64,000 nucleotides of DNA from Aphis gossypii (Eukaryota > Arthropoda > Insecta > Hemiptera > Aphididae): contig NW_026082986.1 in assembly GCF_020184175.1 (NCBI RefSeq), positions 248,001 through 312,000 on the forward strand, in the 5' to 3' direction. Below, one piece after another: positions 48,760 to 61,361 of the stretch. The notes under the pieces are model-generated. The model ran no database searches. It was given only the letters and a program-made list of their open reading frames with translations, and was not told the origin of the DNA. A program made the translations under genes and the position numbers. Position 1 is the stretch's first letter. The number at the start of each line of letters is the position of its first letter.

Positions 48760-49275
48760 TGTTCAGAATCGTTTTTTGTATATAATATTAATAATAATTA
48801 GACGTGAGTCTCAAAAAAAAAAAAAAAATATATAAATAAATAAAATAATAATAATAATACATAAGAGTATGTATCTTAATATAATATCTATTTAAAGTGT
48901 TATGATTGCCTATAATAGTTATAATCTAATGGTTCTAAAAAAAAAAAATAGCTTGTTAATAATTAAATATAATATAAATGATGGATAAAAGAAAAATGAT
49001 ACCTATCATTGGATTCAAATTGAATACATCCATTATATGGTGATCCACTATACAGCAAGAATACGTAAAACAGCAAAAATAGATTCATAGCTTAAATAGA
49101 TAATATCTTAAAATCGATTTTATCAAAAATTGAATTTGTGTGAAAATTCCAGTTTTTCCTTATTTTATTATTTGCCAAGGTAAAAAAAAAGTTCTAAGAA
49201 TTTTTAGTTAAGATCTGTCTATAAACTAGATCCAATTTGCTCCTAATAGCTCCGCTCAGAATCCAAAATAAAAAT
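48760..49275 (-). repeat. Dispersed repeat family fragments, minus orientation
   Basis: CTGTTCAGAATCGTTTTTTG (48767-48786), GATACCTATCATTGGATTCA (48998) and the CCGCTCAGAATCCAAAATAA landmark (49251-49270) are complements or variants of the family landmarks. Confidence 0.5.
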
Positions 49276-50950
49276 AAAAAATATTGATTAGAACAAAAGT
49301 ATTATTTAATTTGTCAAATCTTTCTATTACACCTGCAAGCTCGCGCACAGAATATCTTTATGAAAAAAAATTGATTTTAATATTAGGTAAATTATTTATA
49401 TTAAATTTTAAATTGTAAAGTATATGAAAAGCGTTTATTTATTATAGCTTTCCAAGAGTCTTGTAGAAGTAAACTTCCTTTTAATTTCATAAAATCAATT
49501 ACTGTTATTGACCTTGACCTAAATTGTCAACTCACCTTGATTGTGATTTCAGTTGAATTTACGATGTTGTTTACAGCCTAGACCATAATCGCAAAAAATT
49601 ATTTTTAGGAGTTTTAACAACCTACAAGTGCAAATATAATATTTTATTAAAATAATAATAGTCGTCAGGTATTATTAAGCTGACGCATATGTACATCATT
49701 CAATTAATATTAAACATATTATTATATTAAATTAAACATATTTCATATACCTACGTGTTTTACATATTAATAAATAATACATAGTTTTTTTTATATAGGT
49801 ATAGCTATTAAATAGCAAATAATAATTTATAGAAAATATAGGTAAATGTTTAAAATAATACAAAATGTTTGATTTTTATTATTTGCCTGACTTGAAATAG
49901 GCATTTAGTTAAATGCCTAGTCATTTTATTAAATTACTAGGCATTTGACTAAATCTTTAGGTGAATAGTGAAATTGCATAAAAATTAAATTCTTTGTCTA
50001 TATTAGTAAAATGCCTGATTTGACTATATGCCTACGACATAGACACCAACTACCAACTGATATAGAGGTGAATAACTTCTGGTATGATTACGATTTAAAA
50101 TACTTCACTCGATTTTCAAACATTGTTCATTTAAAAATAAAAACGACTAATGATAAAGTCATATCACAATCTATTTATTTTAAAGGTACAGTTATCAAAA
50201 ATCTCATCTAATGTAAGTTTATAATGTATAATAATAATTATCTTAAATGATTATCAACTGTTGCTCCGTTGTAATTTGTTAATCTAAATACGATACAATA
50301 ATAAATTAATACTTCAATAATGAACTCGATCATTATTATTTTTAAAATATAAAATACTATTTACCAATATGAAAACGAATTATAAAGAGCGTCAAATTTT
50401 CAATTGAAACTTATATAGTGCAACGGGTACCTACAATAAAATTTATTTTTGAACTTTAGGGTTACCAATAAAAATAGACGATTTGCGTTTTTGGTATTCC
50501 TAAAAGAATTTTGAAATTTTTTATGTATGCAAAATTTGATTAATGAAATTAATTTTTTAGAAAATAATGGAGTAAATATAATTTCTTCACAAGTAATTAT
50601 CTTGTACATTTTATCCTAAGACTAGTACTTGGAGACAATTTAGGTTTAACAGTATACTAGAATTTAGCAAATCTTTTTCAGCCAATTTCTTTTGTCGTTT
50701 TTTAACGCAGATATATACTGTAAATAATAAGTTTTATTATTTAAAATTTTGTATTTTTTTTTCAAATTGTATTATTTTAGTACCTACTTATTTGTAATGG
50801 AACACATCAATAATATTTTGAACTCAGATATTTATGGACATTCTTCATCTAATTTTGTAAGTTTTAAGTTTATTTATCAATACAATAAATGTATTTGTTA
50901 GTGTGTCTGTTATTATCTAAAATTAATTTATACATGATGAATATTACATT
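49275..50950. other. AT-rich DNA with one unsupported open frame
   Basis: A 66-codon frame at 50011-50211 (MPDLTICLRHRHQLPTDIEV...) has protein-like composition and sits just upstream of the pseudogene. It could be an N-terminal part of it, but I could not join the frames. Confidence 0.35.
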
Positions 50951-50959
50951 AATTAATAA

Positions 50960-52565
50960 TACATATGAAATATTACAATCATCTGGAAAAGGATCTCTTA
51001 TAATTGATTATAACAAAAAAAATAAATAAATAAACTCAATGATGAGATCAGAACAACATTAGTAGACTTGATTATTATTAGTCATATGGTAACAATACAT
51101 ATACCAATGTCAATTGGTTTAGCAAAATCCTTGTCCAAACAAATAGTAGCCATGTTCAAAACAGAAATTGAGGTATTTATATTATTTTAAATTATAACAA
51201 CATTCTGCCTGTAAAATGTAGGTATCTAGTTAGTTACTTTGGTATACTTATTTTAGGACACATATTTCATGAAAATTGGTAACAATAGAAATCCCAATGG
51301 AAAATCATATACAAAATATTTCAATTCTGTGAGGAATTCAAAAATAAATGGGTTAATAGAAAGTGCATTAACAATCAGTAAATCTAAAACAAATGATTGT
51401 ACATTTGACAAATGTAGTTGGGCACAATAAGACTTTGGTAAGGCATATTAAATTTGAATTATTAATAAATTAAATTTACTGAACTAAATTAAAATATATT
51501 ATGTAGTTTAAATATTTATTTAAATATGTACATTAAAAATAATTATTACTACTGTTTTAGCGCAAGAAAAAGATATCGAATGTGTTTTAGATGAATTAAA
51601 ACATGATTCAACTTCATTTCCAAATTTAGAAAGAAACTGGAAAGCTACAATTAATTATAGACTAAATTATAATAAAAATTACTCGTCCACCAATGAGATA
51701 TTAAAAATGTGGAAATAATATTTAATACCATATGGACATAAACTAGTAAGAGATCAATAATTATCATAACAACTTAAAAGTATTATTTTTATGCCTAGGT
51801 ACTTAATATTTTAGAACACCATCATATTGTACTTAACCCATTATACAAGTGTTTTATATTATTTTGTGATAGTGATGTTCCTTTTAAATACATTATAAGT
51901 ATTTGAAAGTATTTATAAAAGATTTTTTGAAATTGAATCAAGTATACCCAACAGATTAAAATCATTATAAAAATACATATAATACCTACCTACGAAAAAC
52001 AAAAAAAATATAGATTTTTAATTTGATATTCAAAAATACATTATTAACTTTACATCTATAGGTATTAATATGTACATACCTAATAATATATTTAGTGTTT
52101 ATTATAATAGTTTTTTTTTTATTTATTAAAAATTGTAATTTCTTAACAAATACAAAAAATGCAGCAATCATGTATTGTTTACATACAATGTTTGCACCTA
52201 CATCAACAAAAGTTACTATGGATGAAAATGGAAAAATAAACCATAGAAAATATTCTATTAAAAATTCACAGGATCATTTCATGGTTGTTGGTGAATCAGT
52301 GGAAGTGTTTATGGACTAATTACAAAATCAAGGCCATCCTATTCAGCCTTTTATTTTTATTGTTGGTAGTATTTTTCAGCAAAAAGAAATATTAGTAGGT
52401 ATATTTTGATTCAATTTTATAAAAGACACATTCTATTCTAAGAGCCGTTGAGGTATGTTATAAAATCTTTCATCTATTTCAGTTAAAATATCCATTACAA
52501 TCACAGATTGTATGGTTGTTCACACAAAAGTTTTAATTTTGTTTTTCATTTAATCACAACAAGCC
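50960..52565 (+). pseudogene. Decayed member of a multi-exon, uncharacterised aphid protein family
   Basis: Five coding stretches on the plus strand follow one another. They are IRTTLVDLIIISHMVTIHIP to KTEIE (51045-51172, donor GTATTT); DTYFMKIGNNRNPNGKSYTK onward (51257, acceptor TTTTAG); a stretch including SFPNLERNWKATINYRLNYN (from 51561); APTSTKVTMDENGKINHRKY onward (from 52190); and SILRAVEVCYKIFHLFQLKY onward (from about 52435). Breaks are TAA near 51428, TAA at 51717, TAA at 52317 and a TAA just before the last stretch, plus an upstream frameshift near 51030. The order and motifs match, from memory, a large aphid family of unknown function. It is broken and unlikely to make a protein. 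Confidence 0.6.
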
Positions 52566-53079
52566 TTATCATAAACTGTCTCAAATATTGTCAGAGTTAA
52601 GCAATTAATATTTCCAGTAGGTAATACAACTAAACCTATACCGGTATTACTTTATACTATATAATATTGTTTTTTTATAAATAAAAAGAAAATCTTAAGT
52701 TGAATACATTATTTGCTCAATTATAATAAGATTTTTGTCGAATCAACAATTTATCTTTTTAATATGATCATAGTTTTTATTTATCACAATGACAATTTAA
52801 AGTATGTTGGTTTGACGAATATCTTGTTAGTTAAATAGCAACAAAATAGTTGTCAAACTAACATAGTTTTTTTTCAATACGATCAGGATGTTTTTTTCAG
52901 TGTAAAAATCTTTATATTTAGCGACCACAGTATACGCTTATAATACTACTGACCTCAATAATTTCATAAATATCTTATTGTATACACTGTATAGTGTATA
53001 CACTAACTTCTCTATAATGATATTATATAATTAATTCAAATTTAATACATTTATTATACTATTAAGATTTTTTAAAATC

Positions 53080-53125
53080 TACAAAAGGGGCTTATAGGAT
53101 AGAAGACGTTGGGAACCACTGCATT
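53080..53125. mobile_element. Possible hAT-type end
   Basis: GTTGGGAACCACTG ending at 53122 looks like the inner complement of the common hAT terminus CAGTGGTTCCCAAC. No partner end or target duplication was found. Confidence 0.25.
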
Positions 53126-53499
53126 AAGGTGACCGTCACCAGCAGAACGGTACCCATCTGCTAACATTTTTAATATTAAATATTATACGCATCGGTATAG
53201 TACGATCGACGCAAATTAAAACTTGTTCATCGATCGAAAAATCACAAGATCAAAAATCTTTATATTTTTGTTTTTTTTTTTATCAAACTTCTAGAAGTTT
53301 ATTATTATAATATCATTATTGTCGGTCGTTTAGGTGGATTTGTTGTGAAATAGATACAGGGTTTGCAATTAAATATTGACGATAAAACTGCCCTAACGAT
53401 AAAAATAATATAATATTGATTGTATTCGCCGTATATGTAAGTATATGAATACGAGTAATGTTCAATCGTAAAGTAATTATACACAGCCGCGCACACACT

Positions 53500-54010
53500 G
53501 TCGGATTGATTTTGCTGCAAGTATGTTGTATACCGCGCCGCCGTGAAATCGGAAGAAACGTTAAGTTAGAGCACCGCCCGTGGTCCGTCACTAACGGACA
53601 ACAATGATTTTTACCATTTTTTGGAAACCCTGACCAGACAGCTATGGCCCATGAGAGATAGTTTAAAATATTTCGGCTCGTTAATCGTGCCGTCTGCACT
53701 GTCGGCACAACGACGACGCAGCTGTATCGACGTAGGGTTGTACAATAATATGCACCTGGCATCTGCAACAGTTCGGTCCCCCTCCTCGGACTTAATGCGC
53801 CGTCGATCGTATATACAGTATACACATATATACACATACACGGTGTGTACCTATATATATATATATATACATATATACACATACACGTGTATATATATAC
53901 ATATACGTACAATTGTTGTCGAGGGTTAACAGGATGTAAACATAATATATATATAATAATATGTGTGTGACGCACACATACACCGACTATGTGTTGTATC
54001 ATTCTTTTTA
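53500..54010. other. GC-richer segment with TATA/CA-type simple repeats
   Basis: 53520-53800 has more CpG than its surroundings. 53810-53960 is a degenerate ATATAC/ACACATA repeat. A 236-codon minus-strand frame across it (53316-54026) owes much of its length to the repeat and I do not call it. Confidence 0.4.
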
Positions 54011-54313
54011 TATGAATTCTATGCAAACATTTTAAACCACTCCGATTGTCGTTTTCCGTTATAATTATCTAAAACCAGTAATTTAGTTGCTCCCCAAGTA
54101 ACTTATTGGGCAGTTAAAAGACGCATTACTAAATAACTTTTTAAGAAGACGCTTCACCAGCATGCGTTGTCTCTGTCTGTCTCTGTCATAAAAACGTATA
54201 TACAGCATAGTAAAAACTGTTTCACACGGGCGAGGACCACTTGGGCTGTAGACCAAGTTAAGCAACCAAATTTTCACGCTAGAAAGAGGAAATTTTTTGC
54301 TGTGCAACATCGT

Positions 54314-54435
54314 TTTTATTATTTTGATATCAGAACTACAAAAAAAGTTCTTATCGTTTCATAATCTATTATTTTTGACTTTTGTGTTTTTTAAACTTGA
54401 ATAATATTTGTAGTTCTGATGTCAAAAAAATAAAA
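54314..54435. repeat. Hairpin: 29-bp inverted repeat, 64-nt loop
   Basis: 54314-54342 and 54407-54435 are complementary at 27 of 29 positions (core TTTGTAGTTCTGAT). It could be a small fold-back element. Confidence 0.75.
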
Positions 54436-54449
54436 TCAAAAATTTAGTA

Positions 54450-54600
54450 GATTATGTTGGACTTAGCCCGAGTGGTCCTTATCCGGGCGATTGTAAACTC
54501 AGCCCGAGGAAAAAAAATATTATACAGATCTATTGTAAACTTGAACCGCGTTTTTTTCAGGTAAAAATAATTTAGATGTAAACTCGGCCCGGATAAAATT
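54450..54600. repeat. Imperfect tandem repeat, unit about 45 bp
   Basis: The motif (A)TGTAAACTC(A/G)GCCCG(A/G)G recurs at about 54491, 54532 (diverged) and 54576, and a shorter copy (GGACTTAGCCCGAG) is near 54455. Spacing is about 40-45 bp. Confidence 0.5.
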
Positions 54601-54699
54601 GTACAGATAATTTTCTTATAATATTTTTGATAACCATTTAGCATTACTCAGAGGACACCACGAGGAGGCGATTCTCATTATTCTCCAAATTATTTTCAT

Positions 54700-55925
54700 T
54701 TTCATATTATTCATAGTCGTTATATAAATGTACTTACATACACACTTATGTATTTATAAATGTAAAAAAATGTAAAAATATAAGTGAAAAATTGTAATGT
54801 AATAATGTATAAATCTATTTTTTAAGTGAAAAGCCATGTGTTTAACGTAAACACTCATACTGATATTTCTTTATTTTTATATTTTGTAAGTGTTCTTTCT
54901 AAGAGTTATTTTTTTGAAATTAAATTATATCGTGCTTACATTATATTTTATCGATAAATATTATCGTTCTGAGATTACAACGGATATTTTTATTACCTGA
55001 AATCAATAGTAAAAGCCATAGTATAGTACTTACTATGCCTACTTTTTACCCGAATCACCGAGTAGTTCATCTGTATACTTGAAACCAGTTCACCTTCCAC
55101 CGTGTAGGTATAAAATAGCTACTATAACTGCAGGTTCCGTTTACCGATATCCGAGTGCACGCGCGTCTCAAAAGTTATATACCTAGCTAATACGTGATGT
55201 CCAATATTATATTTTACAATAATTAATCTTCTCATCAAAAACAAAAATAACAACGCATTATAATATAAAGACTAATGGATAACATTATTATTATAAATTA
55301 TTATTGACCGTCTTTTCTTGAAAGTGACGTCACATGTGAAAAATGCAGTCGTATAACTATATATCTAATTAATACTTATTTATAAATCGCAAATGAACAA
55401 ATTGTCGAAATATGAAGGAAAAAATAGAACTATTGAGAAATATGTGAAAATATGTACTTATAACAAAATATGTAAAAATATGTAAAATAAAATATAGTCA
55501 ATTTAATTGGAAATAAATTGAAACGAATTTATCACTTACCTAAATTAAGTTATCAAGTTACAGTAAAAATATGTATTTAGTATTTACATATAAATCCTAG
55601 TCTTAGTAATAAGTATTCTATACCATATAGTATTTTTAATAAACGTGTATTATAATTATGTATATATTGTATGTGAAAATGATATGTTCTAAGATGAGCT
55701 GTGATCTATAATTATAAATATTAGGCACGGTATTTTGGTCTTACATAAAAAAGTTAATAGTATAAACAGTCGCGATATGTTTTCACTTGGTTTTGTGAGT
55801 ATGCGATATTTTAGATTAAGATTTAGTAGGTACCTATATAAGGTATAACTTTACATAAACGTATCAAATTTCTTAAAATTAACATAATAATATGATGCCA
55901 TAATTTTAACATCAACTCTAATCAT
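54700..55925. other. AT-rich DNA, nothing recognised
   Basis: I see no gene, RNA gene or clear repeat in this stretch. Confidence 0.5.
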
Positions 55926-55929
55926 GATC

Positions 55930-55985
55930 TATTTTAATCATCTCCGTTCGGAATAGTTTTTCGTGTACAATAATACCTATTTGAC
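55930..55985 (-). repeat. Dispersed repeat family 5'-end fragment, minus orientation
   Basis: ATCATCTCCGTTCGGAATAG followed by TTTTTCGTGTACAATAATAC is the complement of the family's 5' landmark (GTATACGAAAAACGATTCTG, then AACGGAGATGAT). Confidence 0.6.
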
Positions 55986-56359
55986 GTATACAATGTTTTT
56001 AAAGAACTTAATAGGTATCATGTTTTCGACAAATAAAAATAATACAACCTACGTAGGTCGCAACGGGGATCTATTATATATCTATTGGTTTTCAATTTTT
56101 CATCCTATGTCTTACGGTTTTCTCGAAAATCAGCTTGTAAAGGGATTTTCTATGTTTCGAAATTGTCAATTTTTATTCGCGTTTTCTTCATCATCCAATG
56201 GTCGAACGAACATTTTGCATGTATATAAATTTGTTCTCCGATGAATTTTACAAAAATGTATTATGTAAACATTTACATTTTCAAAGCCAGTCGATGAAAC
56301 GATGTTTTTTAAAAACTTAAATACCACGTTTTCGACAAATCAAAATTATACTACTTAAC

Positions 56360-57645
56360 TAGTTTGATTAATTTAATCACTACAAAACTAACTTATGAGG
56401 AACTTTGTATTCAAATTTCAAATATTTTAACTCGGCCAGTAAAATGTTTTCAATATTTTAAAGAATAATAAACAAAAACGAATATTTCAAATGCCAATCT
56501 TAAGAACTGGTGAATTTTTCAAGTATCTATACGTCCTACCTATATACTTTTAAATAAATCCAAATATTGAATATCATTTGAAGATAAATCGTTATCGTTA
56601 CGCGAATTCGTAAAAATTTTAAATTCAAAAGCTCATAACACGCTTTTCCTATAATGAGCTGACTTCGAGTTTTCTTTATAAGCTATTTGAACGAACATTT
56701 ATGGAAAACTTAGTGTTGAGTTTTTTAACCTTAGTCTTTAAATATAAATACAAACAAATTTATGAATTTTCAAATACAATTTTACAAACACATTATTGTA
56801 AAATCAATACATTCATCACTTCGTTCAGAATCTAAAATTAAAAAAATATTTATTTTTAATAAATAACGGAATGATTTTACAATGATGTGTTTTTTATGTT
56901 CACGTAGGACATTATTTCTTCATCTTATGAAACAATAAAAATGCTTTAAAATGTTAACTTTAAGAGTGGATTCTGGTTGAAAATTGGATCCAATTAATAT
57001 TTTGGTGATCAAAAGTAAAATTCCTTGTTATTTAGAATATTCCAGAGAAAACAAAAAAAAAAATAAACAAAGGAAAAAATAAGACATTTTAAGTAAAATC
57101 AATTTTAAATAAAATCGATATTGTTTATTTTGGTATAACTCTTAAATACTTTTTATCAAATGTGTGTATTACATAATACATATTTAATATAGGTAGGTAC
57201 TTCAGGTACTTATAATATAAATTGATAGTCGGTCTTATATCGTCACGCATCCACACACAAATATTATTATATAGTAATAGTAACAACATTTTAATTTAAA
57301 AATTATTTATAAAGAATTGATACTATTGTTTTAAAATAAAATAAAATGTATTTTTTTTATTATTATTAATTAATAATATTTCTTAAAAAATAATTTAATA
57401 ATGAACATTTTTAAATTTATATTATCTATGTTTATTAATATAAATTATTTATATTGTTATATTTCAGTGAAATATATATATATATATTTTTTTTTTTTGA
57501 CGGAGTTAGTTCTTTTGTAGTTTAAAATTTTTATGAAAATGAAAAATGACCAATTATGTATAAAATAAAATAGATATAAATAAAAATAAAAATATAACAA
57601 AACAAATATGTATGAATATATATATATATATATATAATTGATTTA
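56360..57645 (+). repeat. Dispersed repeat family copy 7 with 3' companion block
   Basis: The stretch 56690-57645 aligns with 31860-33375 and lacks about 570 bp present there. Shared landmarks include CTTAGTGTTGAGTTTTTTAA, CACTTCGTTCAGAATCTAAA, CAAATGTGTGTATT and TTTAAATCTAAGAGTA. Confidence 0.65.
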
Positions 57646-57687
57646 AATCTAAGAGTACCTATTAGTGTATCACGATTCTGTCGGATT

Positions 57688-58592
57688 CCAAACGGCTACC
57701 GTCAAAAAAGACCTAACAAACAGGTAAATACCCAAACGGCTCCCGTAGAAAAAAAATATTAAATTAAAGCTCAGTCATCTCAGTAAATTTAAATTTTTAA
57801 AAGAACTAGTGTTCATTAAGAGACAAATTTTCATCTAGTGAAATAACACATATGGATTATATAAAAAAAATTATGCCTTATGTATGATTTTATTTTTTAT
57901 ATTTTTATTTATACATGCATTTATTTATATTTTTCTAACACTAAAATTTAATATTATTTTAATAAAAAATTCACACTACCTATATGATTCAGTGGCGAAT
58001 GCTGACTCCGATGAATGGACATGCTTATTTATCATAATATATTATATAGTTCTATTGAATTTATAATTAATAAATAATACACAAATTTGTATTAATTTAT
58101 AAATAAGACTTTAATTTAATATATATTATATACAATAGCACTTACTTAAATAATACTTTAATAATTGTAATTGAGACTTGAGCACTTGACTAACTTTTTA
58201 AATAAAATAAAAAATGACAAATGTTAGAATAAAGATAAACACAAGATACCTAAGTATAACAGAAATAAATGAATTAATGTAACACATTTTATTTCTTTTA
58301 AAATACGTAATATATTATTGATTATATAATAATTTTTGTATTTTGATTAATAACGTTTTTATTTCTAAGCATGCGGCGCATGCTAAGCATGCCTGGAAAA
58401 TTCGCCACTGAATTATGATTTGTCTGAGTAAGTTTTATAATTTACTTAGGTTACACCAAAAAAAGTTTAACCACGCCTTTTTTGAGACAGTTTTAAATCT
58501 GTATGAAATGAAAATGAACTAGTGATGTAAAAAACCGGATTTATTTGCAAATTTTTCTGTTTGTAAAACCTTTTTGACGGGAGCCGTTTAGG
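57688..58592. mobile_element. Element bounded by inverted ACGGCTCCCGT-type repeats
   Basis: CCAAACGGCTACCGTCAAAA at 57688 is complementary to TTTTTGACGGGAGCCGTTTAGG at 58571-58592 with few mismatches. A second inner copy, CCAAACGGCTCCCGT, is at 57733. No clear target-site duplication was found and there is no transposase. A 60-codon low-complexity frame inside (57884-58066) is not called. Confidence 0.5.
57990..58410. mobile_element. Nested 421-bp MITE with 11-bp perfect terminal inverted repeats
   Basis: CAGTGGCGAAT at 57990-58000 is the exact complement of ATTCGCCACTG at 58400-58410. The interior near 58375 has palindromic GCATGCGGCGCATGC. The flanks do not give a clean 8-bp duplication. 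The start CAGTGGCG recurs in the MITE at 28228 and at 61807. Confidence 0.55.
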
Positions 58593-59204
58593 AAAATGGA
58601 AGCTGAATGGGTTACGGCCCATGGTGTATTAAAAAAATTTAAGACAGTGGAAACTTAATTAGCAAATTTCAGACCTCTAATAAAAAAAGTTATTATTGGT
58701 TTTAGAATCAAAGAATGAGTTAATAAAAGGTCATGATTTCGTGAATAGTAGGAGGGAATACGAAAATTGATTTGAATTAAAAACTCAAAATATTATGTCA
58801 TCATATTATTAATTATTTTACGGTATTTAAAAAAAATATTAAGCGTGCTTAAGTATTATATTTTATTTTGTGAGATATATGTAATATGTATTATTTTATT
58901 ATATGATTAAGACGCATGAATAAAAATACATCGAAAAAATTATAAACATTATGCTATATGTTAAACACAAAAACAATAAGTAACAAATAGTAACAAGTTA
59001 AAAAAAAAACATTGTATTGCATCGCAATAATTTAGACAGTTCGTCAGATTTTCGTGCAATTTTTTGAAATATTAAATATTTTTTTCAGTCAGTAACACTC
59101 ATCTAATCATTCTAATCACTTTTTATTTTAAAAAGATCGCAAATTAAATAAAAAATTATTAAAACGAAAAAAATAAATTAAGAGTAATTTGAATATTACA
59201 AGTT

Positions 59205-59760
59205 GAAAAAATGCAAAAGTTTTGTGAAGGTCGAAGTATGCGCTTAAACGTGATAATTGTGGCCAAGGTTTTTGTAGGGTATTTTTTATCAAGTACTCTC
59301 AACCCGGCCCGTGGCCAATGGGTCTGATTGAGGACAAAGGGGGCCGTCACTTAATTGAATCTAGTTAGTAGGTGTAACTAGTTATTGTGAGTTACCCAGT
59401 GCCGCCAACGGCGGAGAGTAATTGTATGAGGGGACAGGTACACCATACGGCGTGATTGGACGTTTAAAACACAACAGACCTCCGATTATATGGTGAACGT
59501 TTGGTAGTATATATATGATGTATTCGATCCGAAACCTTCACAGGGGAGAGCTACCGGCAGTTATTCTATGTATAACGATCGTCGGACTCAAATCGTATGC
59601 GGAACAGTAGATGGCACTATAGTATTCAGTTCGTGAATCCGACTGCAGCCACCGCCGGATCGCGATTCGAATAGCTACTTGTTCGACGAATTCCGTGTGT
59701 TCTAATTCATAACCGTATAAGTCAAGGAACCTGGTCACAGTAGTAATGGTGGTCAAAAAT
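59205..59760. other. GC-richer, CpG-rich segment of unknown nature
   Basis: This block is much less AT-rich than its surroundings, with sharp edges. Minus-strand frames of 63 and 72 codons are open (for example one starting MTTITTVTRFLDLYGYELEH at 59756), but show no family features. It may be a first exon with promoter, or the remnant of a mobile element. I cannot tell which. Confidence 0.35.
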
Positions 59761-59769
59761 AAGATGAAT

Positions 59770-61360
59770 TTACTTTTGTAAAAACAAAAAATAAAAAGCC
59801 AAAAACTATGTTCGAGTATCTATACAGTATCAGCCATCTCCGGTGAAAATCGTACACGGTTGTAGGTACTATTCAACTACATCGTATTGGTATTTGGTGA
59901 CGGTTCTCCAGTGTCAAAAGTCAAAGTGTAAATCATAAGCTAAGTTCGAGTGTCTAGCTATGATTAGTCTTCATTCAGTATTAGAGAATGGAAAATCATT
60001 AGGAATATAAATATATAGGAAAATTAGAAAATGATAAAATATTTTACAATATTATACACCGTCGTTATTTATGGGTCTACAATTCAGATACCACTTACTC
60101 GCACTCACTGGTAGCTATTTCTCAAGAACGTATTAACTTGAAATTTTCAATATAGGTTAATCTAACACCTACTATCGATGAAAAAGGATATCTAAGTATT
60201 AAACATCATTAACAATTTTTTTTAACTGTTGTAAAGAACGTCACTGAAAAAATATAAGATTTAAATCATATGTAATAAATGTTTATGGTTTACGTATTTT
60301 CGTATAGTTAGGTAAAATAATATATGTATTTTTTCTTTTTAAAATCATTAAATCATTTTTTTTCACTAAGATAAACCTGTTTTTTATTTTTAATCCTATA
60401 TATAATTAGATAAATTTATTACATTGTAATCCATCAATTCTCATCGACCACCTGACCTAACCTATGGTTTGGCAACAATTGATATTATAAACTAAATATG
60501 TACTTTCTACTTTTAATAGGTAAATTACTAGGTATTTAACTGTACTAAAAGTATTATATATAATCACATTGACTACATGCCCAATTAATTGTTAACCACA
60601 TTTAAAGAGTTTGAACATAAATATTTTTAAAAAAAAGCATTATGTGTAGTCAATATAGTGACTACTGACTAATGAAATAATTTCAATGATATAATTTATT
60701 TGTATGTGTATATAATATGCGCAATCATGTTAAATTTAATGTCTAAATAATTATACTATCTTGGTTTTTATTTCAAATCATTAATTAATTATTTTCGTCC
60801 AATTCCATTGTTATTTAATTATGAGTCATTGTAATACTATGCGCTACAAAATAATATATTTGAACATTAGACATACGATAAGGCATAAACGCATACAACA
60901 CAAACATTTAATCGATAAAATTGTATATTAAATATTTGTCTGTAAATGTTTTACCAGACAATTCACATTATCTATCTATTTTTTATTTTAGTCTGACGCC
61001 TGACGTGGAATTTATTACAATTTAAGGACATTATTTATGAACAGATTATAATATTATACTATTATATAGCTAACACATACCTATACAATATATTTTAAAT
61101 AGGAGCTAAACCTATTGTATATAATGAGTGAGTAGTCGTTCAAATGTTCAAACATAGTGATAATATTATATTTTGTTTATTTTTAACAGCCTACAAAGTA
61201 CGATTGTTCCTTTGTCTAATTATCTAGTATTGACTTGTATAGACTAAATTATTTCCAATCAAACAAAAAAAACCGTCTATTAAAACATTACAGTATATTG
61301 TATATACCTACAATCTGCATAGGTTTTTTCTTTTGATTTAATGACCGTTTTAACATATTG
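59770..61360. other. AT-rich DNA, nothing recognised
   Basis: No gene or structured repeat seen. Confidence 0.5.
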
Positions 61361-61361
61361 A

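Noticed and set aside
53316..54026. 236-codon open frame on the minus strand
   Set aside because: Much of it is translated ATATAC/CACATA simple repeat (Tyr-Ile-Cys-Val), and no domain, start context or splice pattern supports it.
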